From an uncultured Flammeovirgaceae bacterium (GTDB lineage: Bacteria > Bacteroidota > Bacteroidia > Cytophagales > MED-G16): a stretch of 39,762 nt of DNA. The stretch lies in assembly GCA_913052485.1 (NCBI GenBank), contig CAJXDN010000012.1, forward strand, positions 1 through 39,762, read 5' to 3'. How positions within the stretch are numbered: the stretch's first letter is position 1; the number at the start of each line of letters is the position of its first letter. Under the pieces are notes generated by a model, which saw only the letters and a program-made list of their open reading frames with translations, had not been told where the DNA came from and searched no databases. A program made the position numbers and the translations under genes. Of the stretch, positions 1 to 8,644 are shown piece by piece.

Positions 1-958
1 TACTACTAGACTCGAAATCAACATCAAATAATGCAGAAGAATTTAATCCCTCGTAATTTAAAGCAACCTCAGAATCTTTATCAAAAGGCCTACTTAGTTT
101 TATGGTTATAACTGCAACTCCACCATTCTCCTCAATAGCTGTGGTATCTACCGATAAAGTTACTTTGGGAGGGTCGTTATCTGTGATAGAGAAGGCAATA
201 CTATCTTCAGAAGCTACTCCAGGACCACTAAGTATAGATAAAGAGAGATAAAATGTCTCTGTTTCCTCATAGAGGTTATCATCAATCGCATAGATATCAA
301 ATGGAGATGAATTAGATGTCCCGTCATTTAATTTAACAGTACTGGTGAAAGCGACATCTGTTGAAGATGCTGTGACAGGAAGAAAATTGATTAATGCCTC
401 AACATCCTCAGTAAGTGTTTCACTTGAACTAACCTGTAGCAAAGATTGTAGAGAACCTTCCTCCTCCAGGACAGTATCTTGACCGGAGACGAGAGATAAA
501 GAAATTATTAAATCATCGTCATTAATTCTTAGGTTCCTTTTACTTGATGAACCAATCAGACCGCATGAGCTAACTTCACCTATTTCAATCTCTATGGTCT
601 CCTCCTGCTCAACCGTTAAATCATCTAAACCAGTTATGTTTACTGTCTTTGACTTTTCCCCAGCCGGTATTATGATGTAGTACTGGTCAGTATTAGTTAA
701 TTCAGATGAATTTTGACCCTCGTTAGGCTCAAAAGAATAATCCGTTCCAAAAGTTGCTGTTCCGCCGAACTTGAAGCTAACATGAATATCTTCAGAATTA
801 ACCTCCGATAATGTAGTAGTAAGTTTGATTACACCTGCGTTTTCCAGCATAGATGTTGCGTCAACATTTATTGTTACTGTTGAAGTTGTGCACTGAGCAT
901 GTATATTATTAATACACGTTGAAAAAGCAATAAAAAATAAAAATAATAGTCTTAGCAT
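1..958 (-). CDS. Secreted Calx-beta repeat protein, partial (C-terminus beyond left edge)
   Basis: An open frame runs leftwards from the ATG at 958-956 to the window edge, giving about 319 residues with no stop. It opens with a hydrophobic Sec signal peptide (MLRLLFLFFIAFSTC) and a likely cleavage after INNIHA, before QC. The remainder consists of beta-rich segments with Calx-beta hallmarks: FGGTATFGTDYSFEP near residues 62-76, the acidic hairpin TVEQEETIEIEIGE, later DNLYEETETFYLSLS, each module closing in an Asp-rich turn such as NDDD or TDNDPP. I count two full modules and the start of a third. Calx-beta modules bind calcium and occur in large surface or secreted adhesion proteins of Bacteroidota. 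In that group such proteins often end in a sorting or gliding-associated domain, which would lie outside this window. Ligand and full length are unknown. Confidence 0.85.
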   Translation of the reverse strand, partial: MLRLLFLFFIAFSTCINNIHAQCTTSTVTINVDATSMLENAGVIKLTTTLSEVNSEDIHVSFKFGGTATFGTDYSFEPNEGQNSSELTNTDQYYIIIPAGEKSKTVNITGLDDLTVEQEETIEIEIGEVSSCGLIGSSSKRNLRINDDDLIISLSLVSGQDTVLEEEGSLQSLLQVSSSETLTEDVEALINFLPVTASSTDVAFTSTVKLNDGTSNSSPFDIYAIDDNLYEETETFYLSLSILSGPGVASEDSIAFSITDNDPPKVTLSVDTTAIEENGGVAVITIKLSRPFDKDSEVALNYEGLNSSALFDVDFESSS

Positions 959-977
959 ACCTTTTTTGCTTAACCTA

Positions 978-1006
978 CAAATATATAAGATTTAGGTGTG
1001 GCACAA
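978..1006 (-). promoter_or_regulatory. Promoter for the Calx-beta gene (TTG-N18-TATATTTG)
   Basis: On the minus strand TTG (1006-1004) is followed after 18 nt by TATATTTG (985-978). This fits the Bacteroidota primary-sigma promoter TTG-N17-23-TAnnTTTG. The -7 box ends 19 nt before the ATG at 958. Confidence 0.65.
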
Positions 1007-1049
1007 TAATTATTAACCTCTTAAAAAACGTATTAAATTGATAATAATT

Positions 1050-2081
1050 TTATTTTTTATTAGCTAATTGACCGCAAGCTGCATTTATATCCTTACCTCG
1101 ACTTCTTCGCAGACCTACATTAACCATTCTGCTGTCAAGATAATCGATGAATAAATTTGTATTTTTTTCGGAAGACTTCTCAAAACCAAGACCATAAACA
1201 GGATTATATTCAATAAGATTAACCTTTGAAGGAATATGTTTAGTGAATTTATAGAGGTTGTCTGCATCCTTAACCGTATCATTCACATCCTTTAACAATA
1301 CATACTCGTACGTAATCTTTCTCTTTGTTTTAGAGAAATAATATTTTAGAGAATCTCTTAAGTCTTCTAGAGAATTAGATCCTCCGATTGGCATTATATT
1401 ATTTCTAATCTCCTCTGATGCAGCGTGTAGGGAGAGTGCTAAATTCACTTTTATATTATCATCAGCTAATCTTCTAATCATTTTAGCAATACCTGATGTT
1501 GATAAGGTTAATCTCTTATATGACATCTCGAGACCCTCATCACTAGTTATAAAATGAATAGATCTAATCACATTTCTATAATTAAGAAGTGGCTCTCCCA
1601 TCCCCATGTACACAATATTTGTGAGAGGCAGGTTATATACTTCTAAACATTTCTTTGATATCAAAACAACCTGATCATATATTTCTCCAGCAGTTAAATT
1701 TCTTATTCTTGACATTTTTCCTGTGGCACAAAAATTACAACTCAGTGAGCAGCCAACTTGAGATGATATACACGCGGTCATCCTAGAATTTTGAGGGATT
1801 AATACACCTTCAACAAAATGGCCGTCAAAAAGTTTAAACTTAATTTTTATAGTTCCGTCTTCACTCCTCTCCTCTATATCCTCCTCAATTTTATTGATAC
1901 AGAAACTTTTATCAAATAAATCTCTATTTAATTTAGATAAATTTGACATATCACTAAAAGAAGAACAAGAGTTGTTCCATAGCCAAGAAAAAACCTGTTT
2001 ATAAACATATGGTTTCATGTTATTCTCTTGACAAAACTTTTTAATGTCAACTAAATCAAGGTCGCGAATATCCTTTTTCAA
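1050..2081 (-). CDS. rlmN: 23S rRNA (adenine-2503-C2) methyltransferase RlmN
   Basis: This radical-SAM enzyme methylates C2 of A2503 in 23S rRNA, and in characterised homologues also A37 of some tRNAs. The 343-residue length is normal. The CxxxCxxC iron-sulfur motif is C111, C115 and C118 (CSLSCNFCATGK). C104, in TACISSQVG, and C336, in NAACGQLA, match the two cysteines that carry and release the methyl group in the Escherichia coli enzyme. YMGMGEPLLNY is the family GGEP-like SAM segment. The start is TTG (2081-2079): an in-frame TAG lies five codons upstream with no ATG between, and a good -7 box sits just upstream. It appears to be a single-gene unit, divergent from the TRAP permease genes. 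Confidence 0.95.
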   Translation of the reverse strand: MKKDIRDLDLVDIKKFCQENNMKPYVYKQVFSWLWNNSCSSFSDMSNLSKLNRDLFDKSFCINKIEEDIEERSEDGTIKIKFKLFDGHFVEGVLIPQNSRMTACISSQVGCSLSCNFCATGKMSRIRNLTAGEIYDQVVLISKKCLEVYNLPLTNIVYMGMGEPLLNYRNVIRSIHFITSDEGLEMSYKRLTLSTSGIAKMIRRLADDNIKVNLALSLHAASEEIRNNIMPIGGSNSLEDLRDSLKYYFSKTKRKITYEYVLLKDVNDTVKDADNLYKFTKHIPSKVNLIEYNPVYGLGFEKSSEKNTNLFIDYLDSRMVNVGLRRSRGKDINAACGQLANKK

Positions 2082-2100
2082 TTTTTTTCTATTCTAAAAG

Positions 2101-2108
2101 CAAAGATA
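2101..2108 (-). promoter_or_regulatory. Promoter -7 element for rlmN (TATCTTTG)
   Basis: TATCTTTG on the minus strand matches TAnnTTTG and ends 19 nt before the TTG start, which supports that start. No TTG is found at the expected -33 position. Confidence 0.5.
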
Positions 2109-2151
2109 TTAAAAGCATATATTTAAAAATTAAGTATTTTAGTTAAATATC

Positions 2152-2631
2152 ATGATTAATAAAATAATAGAAAAGGTTGAGAATTTATGTTCCTGGCTAT
2201 CATTCCTACTAGTCATACTAATAACTGTAGATGTATTCCTCAGATATGTATTTAACTTTTCAAGTGCATCACTATATGAGTTAGAGTGGCATTTTTTTGC
2301 TGCGATATTTTTATTAGGTTCTACTGTGACATTACAAAAAGATCATCATGTAAGAGTTGATGTATTCTATAATAAACTTTCTAAAAAGAAGAAAGAAGTT
2401 ATTAATTTGATTGGAAATATATTTTTTTTAGTTCCTTTCTCATTAATAATATTTTACACATCAATCCCGTTTATCACTGACTCATTTATAATCATGGAGT
2501 CGAGTCCAGATCCAGGAGGTCTACCATTCAGATTTATTATTAAATCAATAATTCCATTATCATTTTTTCTACTTGCTATCATTGGAGTTATTAACATCAC
2601 AAAAAATGTAAAAAATATATCAAATGGATAG
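2152..2631 (+). CDS. TRAP transporter small permease subunit (DctQ family)
   Basis: This is the small four-helix membrane subunit of a tripartite ATP-independent periplasmic (TRAP) transporter, which forms a complex with the large permease and uses an ion gradient to import a solute delivered by a binding protein. The 159 residues contain four hydrophobic segments (about 13-34, 46-62, 85-105 and 130-150). The pattern LVILITVDVFLRYVFNF, then ELEWHFFAAIFLLGS and HHVRVDVFY is typical of DctQ proteins. Its last 8 bases overlap the start of the large permease, so the two are translationally coupled. The gene diverges from rlmN across 70 bp. The substrate is inferred only from the nearby binding protein. 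Confidence 0.9.
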   Translation: MINKIIEKVENLCSWLSFLLVILITVDVFLRYVFNFSSASLYELEWHFFAAIFLLGSTVTLQKDHHVRVDVFYNKLSKKKKEVINLIGNIFFLVPFSLIIFYTSIPFITDSFIIMESSPDPGGLPFRFIIKSIIPLSFFLLAIIGVINITKNVKNISNG

Positions 2632-3949
2632 TATCCCTATAATTCTATTCTTAATAATATTTATTCTCATATTACTAGGGTATCCTGTAGCACTGACACT
2701 TGGAGGGATTTCTGTAATTACAGGGTTAATATTTTTTGATATAGATTTTTTTTATCTAGTATCTCTAAGAATTTATGGGATAATGAACAATTTCGTCTTA
2801 CTCGCTGTCCCTCTTTTTATTTTTATGGGGTTGACACTTGAAAAGTCGGGTATAGCTGAGAGGTTACTTGAGACAATGGCGATACTATTTGGTAAGATTA
2901 GAGGGGGTCTGGCTTACTCAGTAATTATTGTGGGAGGGATGCTAGCTGCATCTACCGGAATTGTTGGAGCAACAGTTGTTACTATGGGCCTAATAAGTTT
3001 ACCGACGATGCTTAAAAGGGGATACGATAAAAAACTTGCCACAGGTGTAATTGCATCATCTGGTACTCTCGGGCAGATCATACCACCATCAGTAGTTCTC
3101 GTTCTCTTGGGAAGTGTTTTAAATGTGTCTGTAGGAAATCTATTCATCTCAGCAGTTTTACCAGGCATCACATTGGTAGTATTCTATATTATTTATGTAT
3201 ACATAATCACTTTACTTAAACCAGAATATGCACCGCCAATGCCAGATGAAATAGTTAAAGACTTTAAAAAGAAGACTAGTATCAAAAAGATAATTAATGC
3301 CTTTTTGCTTCCTTTTATCTTAATTTTTGCAGTACTCGGATCCATATTTTTTGGGATTGCATCACCGACAGAGGCAGCGGGAATTGGTGCAGCTGGCGCA
3401 CTTTTCTTAAGCTTTTTACAAGGGAGTCTGAATATTATGAAGATAAAAGAAATTTCATCTGAAACAACAAAATTAACTTCAATAGTGTTTATGATATTAC
3501 TAGGAGCTACATCTTTCTCACTAGTATTTAGAGGCTTAGAGGGAGATAAAATTATTGTTGATTTGATAACCTCTTCGAGTCTTTCCCCAGAGATATTTTT
3601 AGTATATGTGCTAGTATCTGTATTTGTCGCAGGTTTTTTTATAGACTTTATCGAGATAATTTTTATAGTTGTTCCGGTTATTACTCCAATACTCCTTGCT
3701 CTAAATATTGACCTAATCTGGGTCGGTATCATGTTGGCAATCAATCTTCAAACTTCCTTCTTGACTCCTCCATTTGGTTTCTCATTATTTTACTTAAAAA
3801 GTGTGTCACCTAAAGATGTTAGGACAATGGATATATATAAAGGTGTCCTTCCTTTTGTTTTGATTCAGATACTATTTCTATTGTACCTATTTTTAAATCC
3901 AGATTTTATTTATATAGTTCCCAAGCTAATATCAGGTTATAAATCGTAA
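2624..3949 (+). CDS. TRAP transporter large permease subunit (DctM family)
   Basis: This 441-residue integral membrane protein is the translocating subunit of a TRAP transporter. It has about 12 hydrophobic segments. Family signatures include LILLGYPVALTLGG near the start, LAVPLFIFMGLTLEKSGIAERLLE, GGLAYSVIIVGGMLAASTGIVGATVVTMG, the STGTLGQIIPPS-like loop written here as SSGTLGQIIPPS, SPTEAAGIGAAGAL, and the C-terminal NLQTSFLTPPFGFSLFYLK. It is an ordinary full-length member. The gene overlaps the small subunit by 8 bp, and its 3' end overlaps the convergent binding-protein gene by 13 bp. Import is probably coupled to Na+, which is general for marine TRAP systems and not shown here. Confidence 0.95.
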   Translation: MDSIPIILFLIIFILILLGYPVALTLGGISVITGLIFFDIDFFYLVSLRIYGIMNNFVLLAVPLFIFMGLTLEKSGIAERLLETMAILFGKIRGGLAYSVIIVGGMLAASTGIVGATVVTMGLISLPTMLKRGYDKKLATGVIASSGTLGQIIPPSVVLVLLGSVLNVSVGNLFISAVLPGITLVVFYIIYVYIITLLKPEYAPPMPDEIVKDFKKKTSIKKIINAFLLPFILIFAVLGSIFFGIASPTEAAGIGAAGALFLSFLQGSLNIMKIKEISSETTKLTSIVFMILLGATSFSLVFRGLEGDKIIVDLITSSSLSPEIFLVYVLVSVFVAGFFIDFIEIIFIVVPVITPILLALNIDLIWVGIMLAINLQTSFLTPPFGFSLFYLKSVSPKDVRTMDIYKGVLPFVLIQILFLLYLFLNPDFIYIVPKLISGYKS

Positions 3950-5052
3950 TAAATTTTATCACTCACACTAGACCAGTCATTAAATGAATTCTTAAACTTA
4001 TTATATGCCTCAAATATTTTTTTACTTTTTAGGTCTTTATCTATCATCTCTTCAATAACTTCTCTAGTCTTTAACTTAAAAGTATCTAAAACATCTTTCG
4101 GAAACTTTCTTAGCTGAACTTTCTCCTCATCAATTAATTTATTTAAATAAATACTATTTTTTGCATCAAACTCACATTGCATCCAAATATTTAACGCCTC
4201 TATTCCTTTCTTTATGATTTCCTGTAGATCGGTTGGTAGCTGATAAAATTTATCTCTATTAACGATCATCTCAAGAACACCACCTGGCTCGTGCCAGCCA
4301 GGATAATAATAATATTTAGCCACCTGATAAAATCCCATAAGGTAATCATGATAAGGACCAATCCACTCTGTAGCGTCAATAACTCCTCTCTCAAGATTCG
4401 TATATATTTCCCCTCCAGCAACTGTCACGGCTGTACCACCTGCTTTAGATAACACTTTACCTCCAAAACCAGGTATCCTCATTTTGAGACCTTTCAGATC
4501 ATCAAAGGAATTAATCTCTTTATTAAACCAACCACCCATCTGCATACTTGTATTCCCACCAACAAAAGGAATCAAGTTAAATGGTTCGTATATTTCTCTG
4601 TACAACTCATAACCTCCACCAGAAATTATCCAAGAATTCATTTGTTTTGAATTCATTCCAAACGGTACTGAGGAGAAGAATTGACCGGATGGTATTTTTC
4701 CAGCCCAGTAGTATGAGGCACCACTTCCCATCTCTACAGCACCATTACTTACAGCATCAAATGACTCAAGACTTGGAATTAACTCTCCACCTCCATAGAC
4801 ATTTATGTTTAACCTACCTCCTGACATCTTATTAACCCATTCAGAAAATAAGTTACATCCCTCACCAAGGACGGGCATATTTGGAGACCAAGTAGTCACC
4901 ATCTTCCAGTTATATTTTTTATTAAAATTTACGTTAACAGTCTCCTGTTTTTCTTTTTCATTACTCTCAACACAGGACGAAAAACCTGACACTCCTATAG
5001 CCGAGGCAATAGATTTCTCAATAAATTTTCTTCTATTAGATTTTTTAGACAT
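3937..5052 (-). CDS. TRAP transporter substrate-binding protein, DctP family, probably for a 2-oxo or hydroxy monocarboxylate
   Basis: This periplasmic binding protein supplies the TRAP permease encoded opposite. After signal removal it begins YNWKMVTTWSPNMPVLGEG, and continues with GGELIPSLESFDAVSNGAVEMG, MQMGGWFNKEINSFDDLKG, LKMRIPGFGGKVL, IDATEWIGPYHD and YYYYPGWHEPGG. This set closely recalls TakP-type 2-oxoacid or lactate receptors; the Arg of KMRIPG is the usual carboxylate-binding residue. I start it at the ATG at 5052 (MSKKSNRRKF) and not at an upstream TTG. From there NRRKF followed by a short hydrophobic stretch and SGFSSC looks like a Tat signal with a lipobox, so a lipid-anchored, Tat-exported receptor is likely. 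It runs opposite to the permease genes, which is unusual. Exact substrate is inferred. Confidence 0.9.
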   Translation of the reverse strand: MSKKSNRRKFIEKSIASAIGVSGFSSCVESNEKEKQETVNVNFNKKYNWKMVTTWSPNMPVLGEGCNLFSEWVNKMSGGRLNINVYGGGELIPSLESFDAVSNGAVEMGSGASYYWAGKIPSGQFFSSVPFGMNSKQMNSWIISGGGYELYREIYEPFNLIPFVGGNTSMQMGGWFNKEINSFDDLKGLKMRIPGFGGKVLSKAGGTAVTVAGGEIYTNLERGVIDATEWIGPYHDYLMGFYQVAKYYYYPGWHEPGGVLEMIVNRDKFYQLPTDLQEIIKKGIEALNIWMQCEFDAKNSIYLNKLIDEEKVQLRKFPKDVLDTFKLKTREVIEEMIDKDLKSKKIFEAYNKFKNSFNDWSSVSDKIYYDL

Positions 5053-5132
5053 ATATAGATAATATTTAATTAAAGGTAAATTAAGAAAAATATTTTTTTC
5101 AAGAAATTTAGGAGTAAATTGTCCGCCAATCA

Positions 5133-6350
5133 ATGAGAAAAAAAGATCATAGCTTATTATTTATTTTTATTACGATATTTATTGACATAACAGGTCTTGG
5201 AATAATAATTCCAGTAATTCCTGCACTAATTTCTGAACTTATTGATGGGTCAATAAGTGAGGCCGCTACATACAGTGGTTGGCTCATGTTCTCATATGCA
5301 TCACTTCAATTCCTTTTTGCCCCAATCCTAGGGGGGCTTAGCGATCAGTTTGGAAGGAGACCAATCATCCTTCTTTCACTTTTTGGCTTTGGAATAAATT
5401 ACCTCGTACTTGCAGTTTCAAACTCTATCTTTTGGCTTTTTATTGGGAGGATCTTCCAAGGAATAATGGGTGCAAGTTTAACCACAGCCTCTGCATATGT
5501 TGCGGACATCAGCAGCCCAGAAAAAAAAGCTCAAAACTTTGGTTTAATTGGGGCAGCATTTGGTCTTGGTTTTATTTTCGGCCCTGTTATAGGAGGATAT
5601 CTTGGACAATTTGGTTCCAGGGTTCCTTTCCTTGCTGCAGCAATTTTTACATTATTGAATCTACTTTATGGATATTTTATCCTTCCTGAGTCTCTTGCAA
5701 ATAAGAATAGACGGAAGTTCAATATAAATAGAGCAAACCCTGTAGGAACATTAAAATCTCTAAAAAGATACCCACTAATTTCAGGTCTACTAGTATGCAT
5801 TGTTCTTTTCAACATCGCACAACATGCTACTCATAGCACATGGACATTTTTTACAATTGAAAAATTTACCTGGGAGGAAAGTACAGTCGGATATTCACTT
5901 GGCTTTATAGGACTACTTGCTGCGATTGTTCAGGGTGGGCTGATAAGGGTAATTATACCAAAAATAGGAAATATAAGAAGTGTGTATTTTGGGATGGTAT
6001 TTTATATTGTTGGATTAATACTAATATCTCTTGCTGGAGAGGGATGGATGATTTTTGTATTTGTAATTCCTCTTTCACTTGGAGGTATTTGTGGACCCGC
6101 CTTACAGGGAATTATGACCAATAATATACCAGATAATGAACAGGGTGAATTTCAGGGTGGGATGACGAGTCTAATAAGTCTTACTGCTATACTTGGCCCT
6201 CTATTAATGACAAATCTATTCTCATTCTATACATCTGATAAATCTGGGGTTTATTTTCCTGGTGCACCTTTCGTAATGGGAGCAATACTTTCAGTTTGTG
6301 GGTTAATAATTGCGATTAAATTTCTGTCCAAATCAGATATCAGATATTAA
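5133..6350 (+). CDS. MFS transporter, TetA/TCR-like drug exporter family
   Basis: This 405-residue protein has 12 predicted membrane helices and belongs to the major facilitator superfamily. Motif A is clear in the loop after helix 2 (GGLSDQFGRRPIILLS, about residues 67-82). Helix 1 contains DITGLGIIIPVIPAL, and helix 5 has GLIGAAFGLGFIFGPVIGG, the motif C of proton-coupled exporters. These features place it among the 12-helix TetA-like antiporters. Homologues in environmental bacteria carry many substrates, so resistance to a drug cannot be claimed. It diverges from the TRAP binding protein (80 bp gap), and its last 11 bases overlap the convergent DUF5916 gene. Confidence 0.85.
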   Translation: MRKKDHSLLFIFITIFIDITGLGIIIPVIPALISELIDGSISEAATYSGWLMFSYASLQFLFAPILGGLSDQFGRRPIILLSLFGFGINYLVLAVSNSIFWLFIGRIFQGIMGASLTTASAYVADISSPEKKAQNFGLIGAAFGLGFIFGPVIGGYLGQFGSRVPFLAAAIFTLLNLLYGYFILPESLANKNRRKFNINRANPVGTLKSLKRYPLISGLLVCIVLFNIAQHATHSTWTFFTIEKFTWEESTVGYSLGFIGLLAAIVQGGLIRVIIPKIGNIRSVYFGMVFYIVGLILISLAGEGWMIFVFVIPLSLGGICGPALQGIMTNNIPDNEQGEFQGGMTSLISLTAILGPLLMTNLFSFYTSDKSGVYFPGAPFVMGAILSVCGLIIAIKFLSKSDIRY

Positions 6351-8604
6351 TCCAATAGTTAATCTTAAATGCAAAAGACCTATTTTTCATATTAAGAAAT
6401 AAAGGGTCCTTAGCATAATAATTATCAGTATATACTAAGAAAATATCTGATAGAGGTAGAAATCTCCACTGAAATTTTGCATTGAAATTGATGTTGTCAA
6501 GTTGATTATTATATTGTAGATATGTACTAAAGAATAAATCACTGGAGAAACTCACATCAATTTTTGAATTCAGTGAAAAAAAGTCTGCATCAGAGTAGGG
6601 AGTAGGAAATTTTAAGCTATTAAATTGAGAGCCAACTGATAGATTTAAAAATGGAGGGAACTTATAGGTAAGTGTCCCACCAATATTTTTAATATTTCCA
6701 TTAAAAAACTCTCCGGCTCTACCATTTAACCTGACAGAAAAAACATTTCTTTCTGAGGTGCCAAGATAAAATCTATGATTTATGTAATTATATTCAGAAA
6801 AAGCTGCAAGAGGTACGCCATCCCCAGATCTAGAAGGATCGAAATCTTCTAATAATTTTGTATAAATAATATTTGTTTTTAAAACTAAGTAAGCAGAGGA
6901 TCTAAATCTGAAATTATAATCAATGTCAATATCATAATCCGTAAGTCCATTTTCTTTATTCCTATAAAATTCATAATCAATTCCAGGACCATGTGAATTT
7001 AACGAATTATTTTCAGGGAGGAATTTATATTCAAAAGAAGGACTCAGAAATATGTAGTCTTTTCTCGTAACGAAACCTACCTCGGGATTAAAGTTTTCAC
7101 CCACACCCCAAAAGTAAATATTTGTCTCAAAATTTCTCTCTTCGTAGGAAGCATTTGCACCGTATGAGTTAGATCCAGAGTAAGAATTATTTTCGAGTGA
7201 CTGGTGATAATATAGTTCAGACTTAAATTTTGTATTATTAGTTTGAAGTTTAGACTCAAATCCAAAAACTCTATTAAAGTCATTTAAATCATGGGCATAC
7301 TCATTAGATCTATCATTAAAAAGAGATTGCTTATTTATTAAAAATGCTGATACTTTAGAGTTTTGCATTATATTTTTCTCAAGCACAGCCATACCATAAT
7401 TATAGGATGGAATTCCACTTGATGATAGTTTAGCAGTCTGCATATTTAATATTCCAACTCTCAACCCATCGTTTATTTTTCCGGATAATTTTGCTCCAAA
7501 AACTATAGGGTTCTGAACATACTGACTGGTTGTAGAATCTCTTACTATACCTATTCTCCTCGTAAACATTGGCCTTGCCTCTCTTGAGCCAAGGTTTGAG
7601 AAGAGATCACCATTATCAGTAAAAAACTCTCTTTTCTCGGGTAGAAATAATTCAAATCTGGTTAGGTTGGTTCTTTGCTCATCAACTTCAACTTGTGAAA
7701 AATCAGGGTTAATAGTTAAGTCTAAATTAAGAGAAGAGCTCAGCGCTAACTTCATATCCAAACCAGCATCAAAATCGGAATCTTTGGCTGGTTCAGAAAC
7801 CTTATTTCTTATGCCTGACCCTGATAGGTAAGGAATTAGGACAATATTCTGTGAAGATTTTTTTAGAGGATATTCAAACTCAAGTATTCCGGTTAAAGAT
7901 AAATTTACAGGGGAGAATCCCAACTGAACAGGTGACCATATTGAACCCTCATCTACCTTACTATTTCCTCTGTGTGAGTTAAAATTCCAAATTTTTGAGT
8001 TTGTCTTGAACCTAATAGAATTTAATGGAATCTTAAATTCTGCGGTCCAGTGTCCATCAGAAATTTTTGCACCAGAGTACCACTTAGTATTCCAGTTAAT
8101 ATTAAATGAGCTGAAACCACCTCTACTGCTCCCAGAAGAATTAAAATTGATCTCTCCTCCATCAGATAATAGGGCTTCCCTCTGTATGTTATATGGTGAC
8201 AAACCAAAGTTATATCCGTTCGTCTCATCAAGAAAAGTATCAAAAGTAAATGATATGTAATCTATTGAACCTCCAAAAAAGTCTCTTTTTAAATCTCCTA
8301 GTATAAATTTCTTCGAAGAAATATCTTCCATTCTAGAGAATATATAAAGGAAATTATCGTCGTAAGCAACTCTAAACTCTGTCTCTAGTTCGGCTTTTAC
8401 GGTATCTCTAGGGAAATATTGTACGAAATCAGATGATGGAATAGCGTCAGACCAAAACAATTCATTCATCTCACCATCCAGTATTATTTCCTCATTTACC
8501 TTCTTAGCAAATATTTTTCTTTTTTCAGTTTGTGAATAAAGATTGAAAATAAAAAGGTTTAAAAATAATAATAGTAATAATCTGTATGACATTTCACTAA
8601 GCAT
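6340..8604 (-). CDS. DUF5916 family outer-membrane protein with N-terminal CBM9-like domain
   Basis: This 754-residue protein has a hydrophobic signal peptide ending near FNLYSQ. Translation may begin at 8604 or at a second ATG (8592, MSYRLLLLLF), which gives a cleaner signal. Residues about 35-210 resemble a carbohydrate-binding-module-9-like fold common in Bacteroidota: IILDGEMNELFW, TEFRVAYDDNFLYIFSRMED, DYISFTFDTF, GYNFGLSPYNIQREAL. The rest is the DUF5916 part: LDLTINPDFSQVEVDEQRTNLTRFELFLPEKREFF, MFTRRIGI, and then a long run of alternating polar and aromatic strands that looks like a beta-barrel. An outer-membrane location is inferred. Function and any ligand are unknown. It stands alone between the MFS gene (11 bp 3' overlap) and secDF. 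Confidence 0.85.
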   Translation of the reverse strand: MLSEMSYRLLLLLFLNLFIFNLYSQTEKRKIFAKKVNEEIILDGEMNELFWSDAIPSSDFVQYFPRDTVKAELETEFRVAYDDNFLYIFSRMEDISSKKFILGDLKRDFFGGSIDYISFTFDTFLDETNGYNFGLSPYNIQREALLSDGGEINFNSSGSSRGGFSSFNINWNTKWYSGAKISDGHWTAEFKIPLNSIRFKTNSKIWNFNSHRGNSKVDEGSIWSPVQLGFSPVNLSLTGILEFEYPLKKSSQNIVLIPYLSGSGIRNKVSEPAKDSDFDAGLDMKLALSSSLNLDLTINPDFSQVEVDEQRTNLTRFELFLPEKREFFTDNGDLFSNLGSREARPMFTRRIGIVRDSTTSQYVQNPIVFGAKLSGKINDGLRVGILNMQTAKLSSSGIPSYNYGMAVLEKNIMQNSKVSAFLINKQSLFNDRSNEYAHDLNDFNRVFGFESKLQTNNTKFKSELYYHQSLENNSYSGSNSYGANASYEERNFETNIYFWGVGENFNPEVGFVTRKDYIFLSPSFEYKFLPENNSLNSHGPGIDYEFYRNKENGLTDYDIDIDYNFRFRSSAYLVLKTNIIYTKLLEDFDPSRSGDGVPLAAFSEYNYINHRFYLGTSERNVFSVRLNGRAGEFFNGNIKNIGGTLTYKFPPFLNLSVGSQFNSLKFPTPYSDADFFSLNSKIDVSFSSDLFFSTYLQYNNQLDNINFNAKFQWRFLPLSDIFLVYTDNYYAKDPLFLNMKNRSFAFKINYWINI

Positions 8605-8644
8605 ACGTATTTAGATGCTACTAGTTAATAAATCTTTCTGCAAA

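Noticed and set aside
2914-3744. Two antisense open frames in the dctM gene
   Set aside because: Low-complexity, Ile/Ser/Lys-rich shadows of a strongly supported membrane protein gene.
5053-5133. N-terminal extension of the TRAP binding protein from a TTG codon
   Set aside because: It would place 27 residues before a clear export signal; the ATG at 5052 gives a normal signal peptide.
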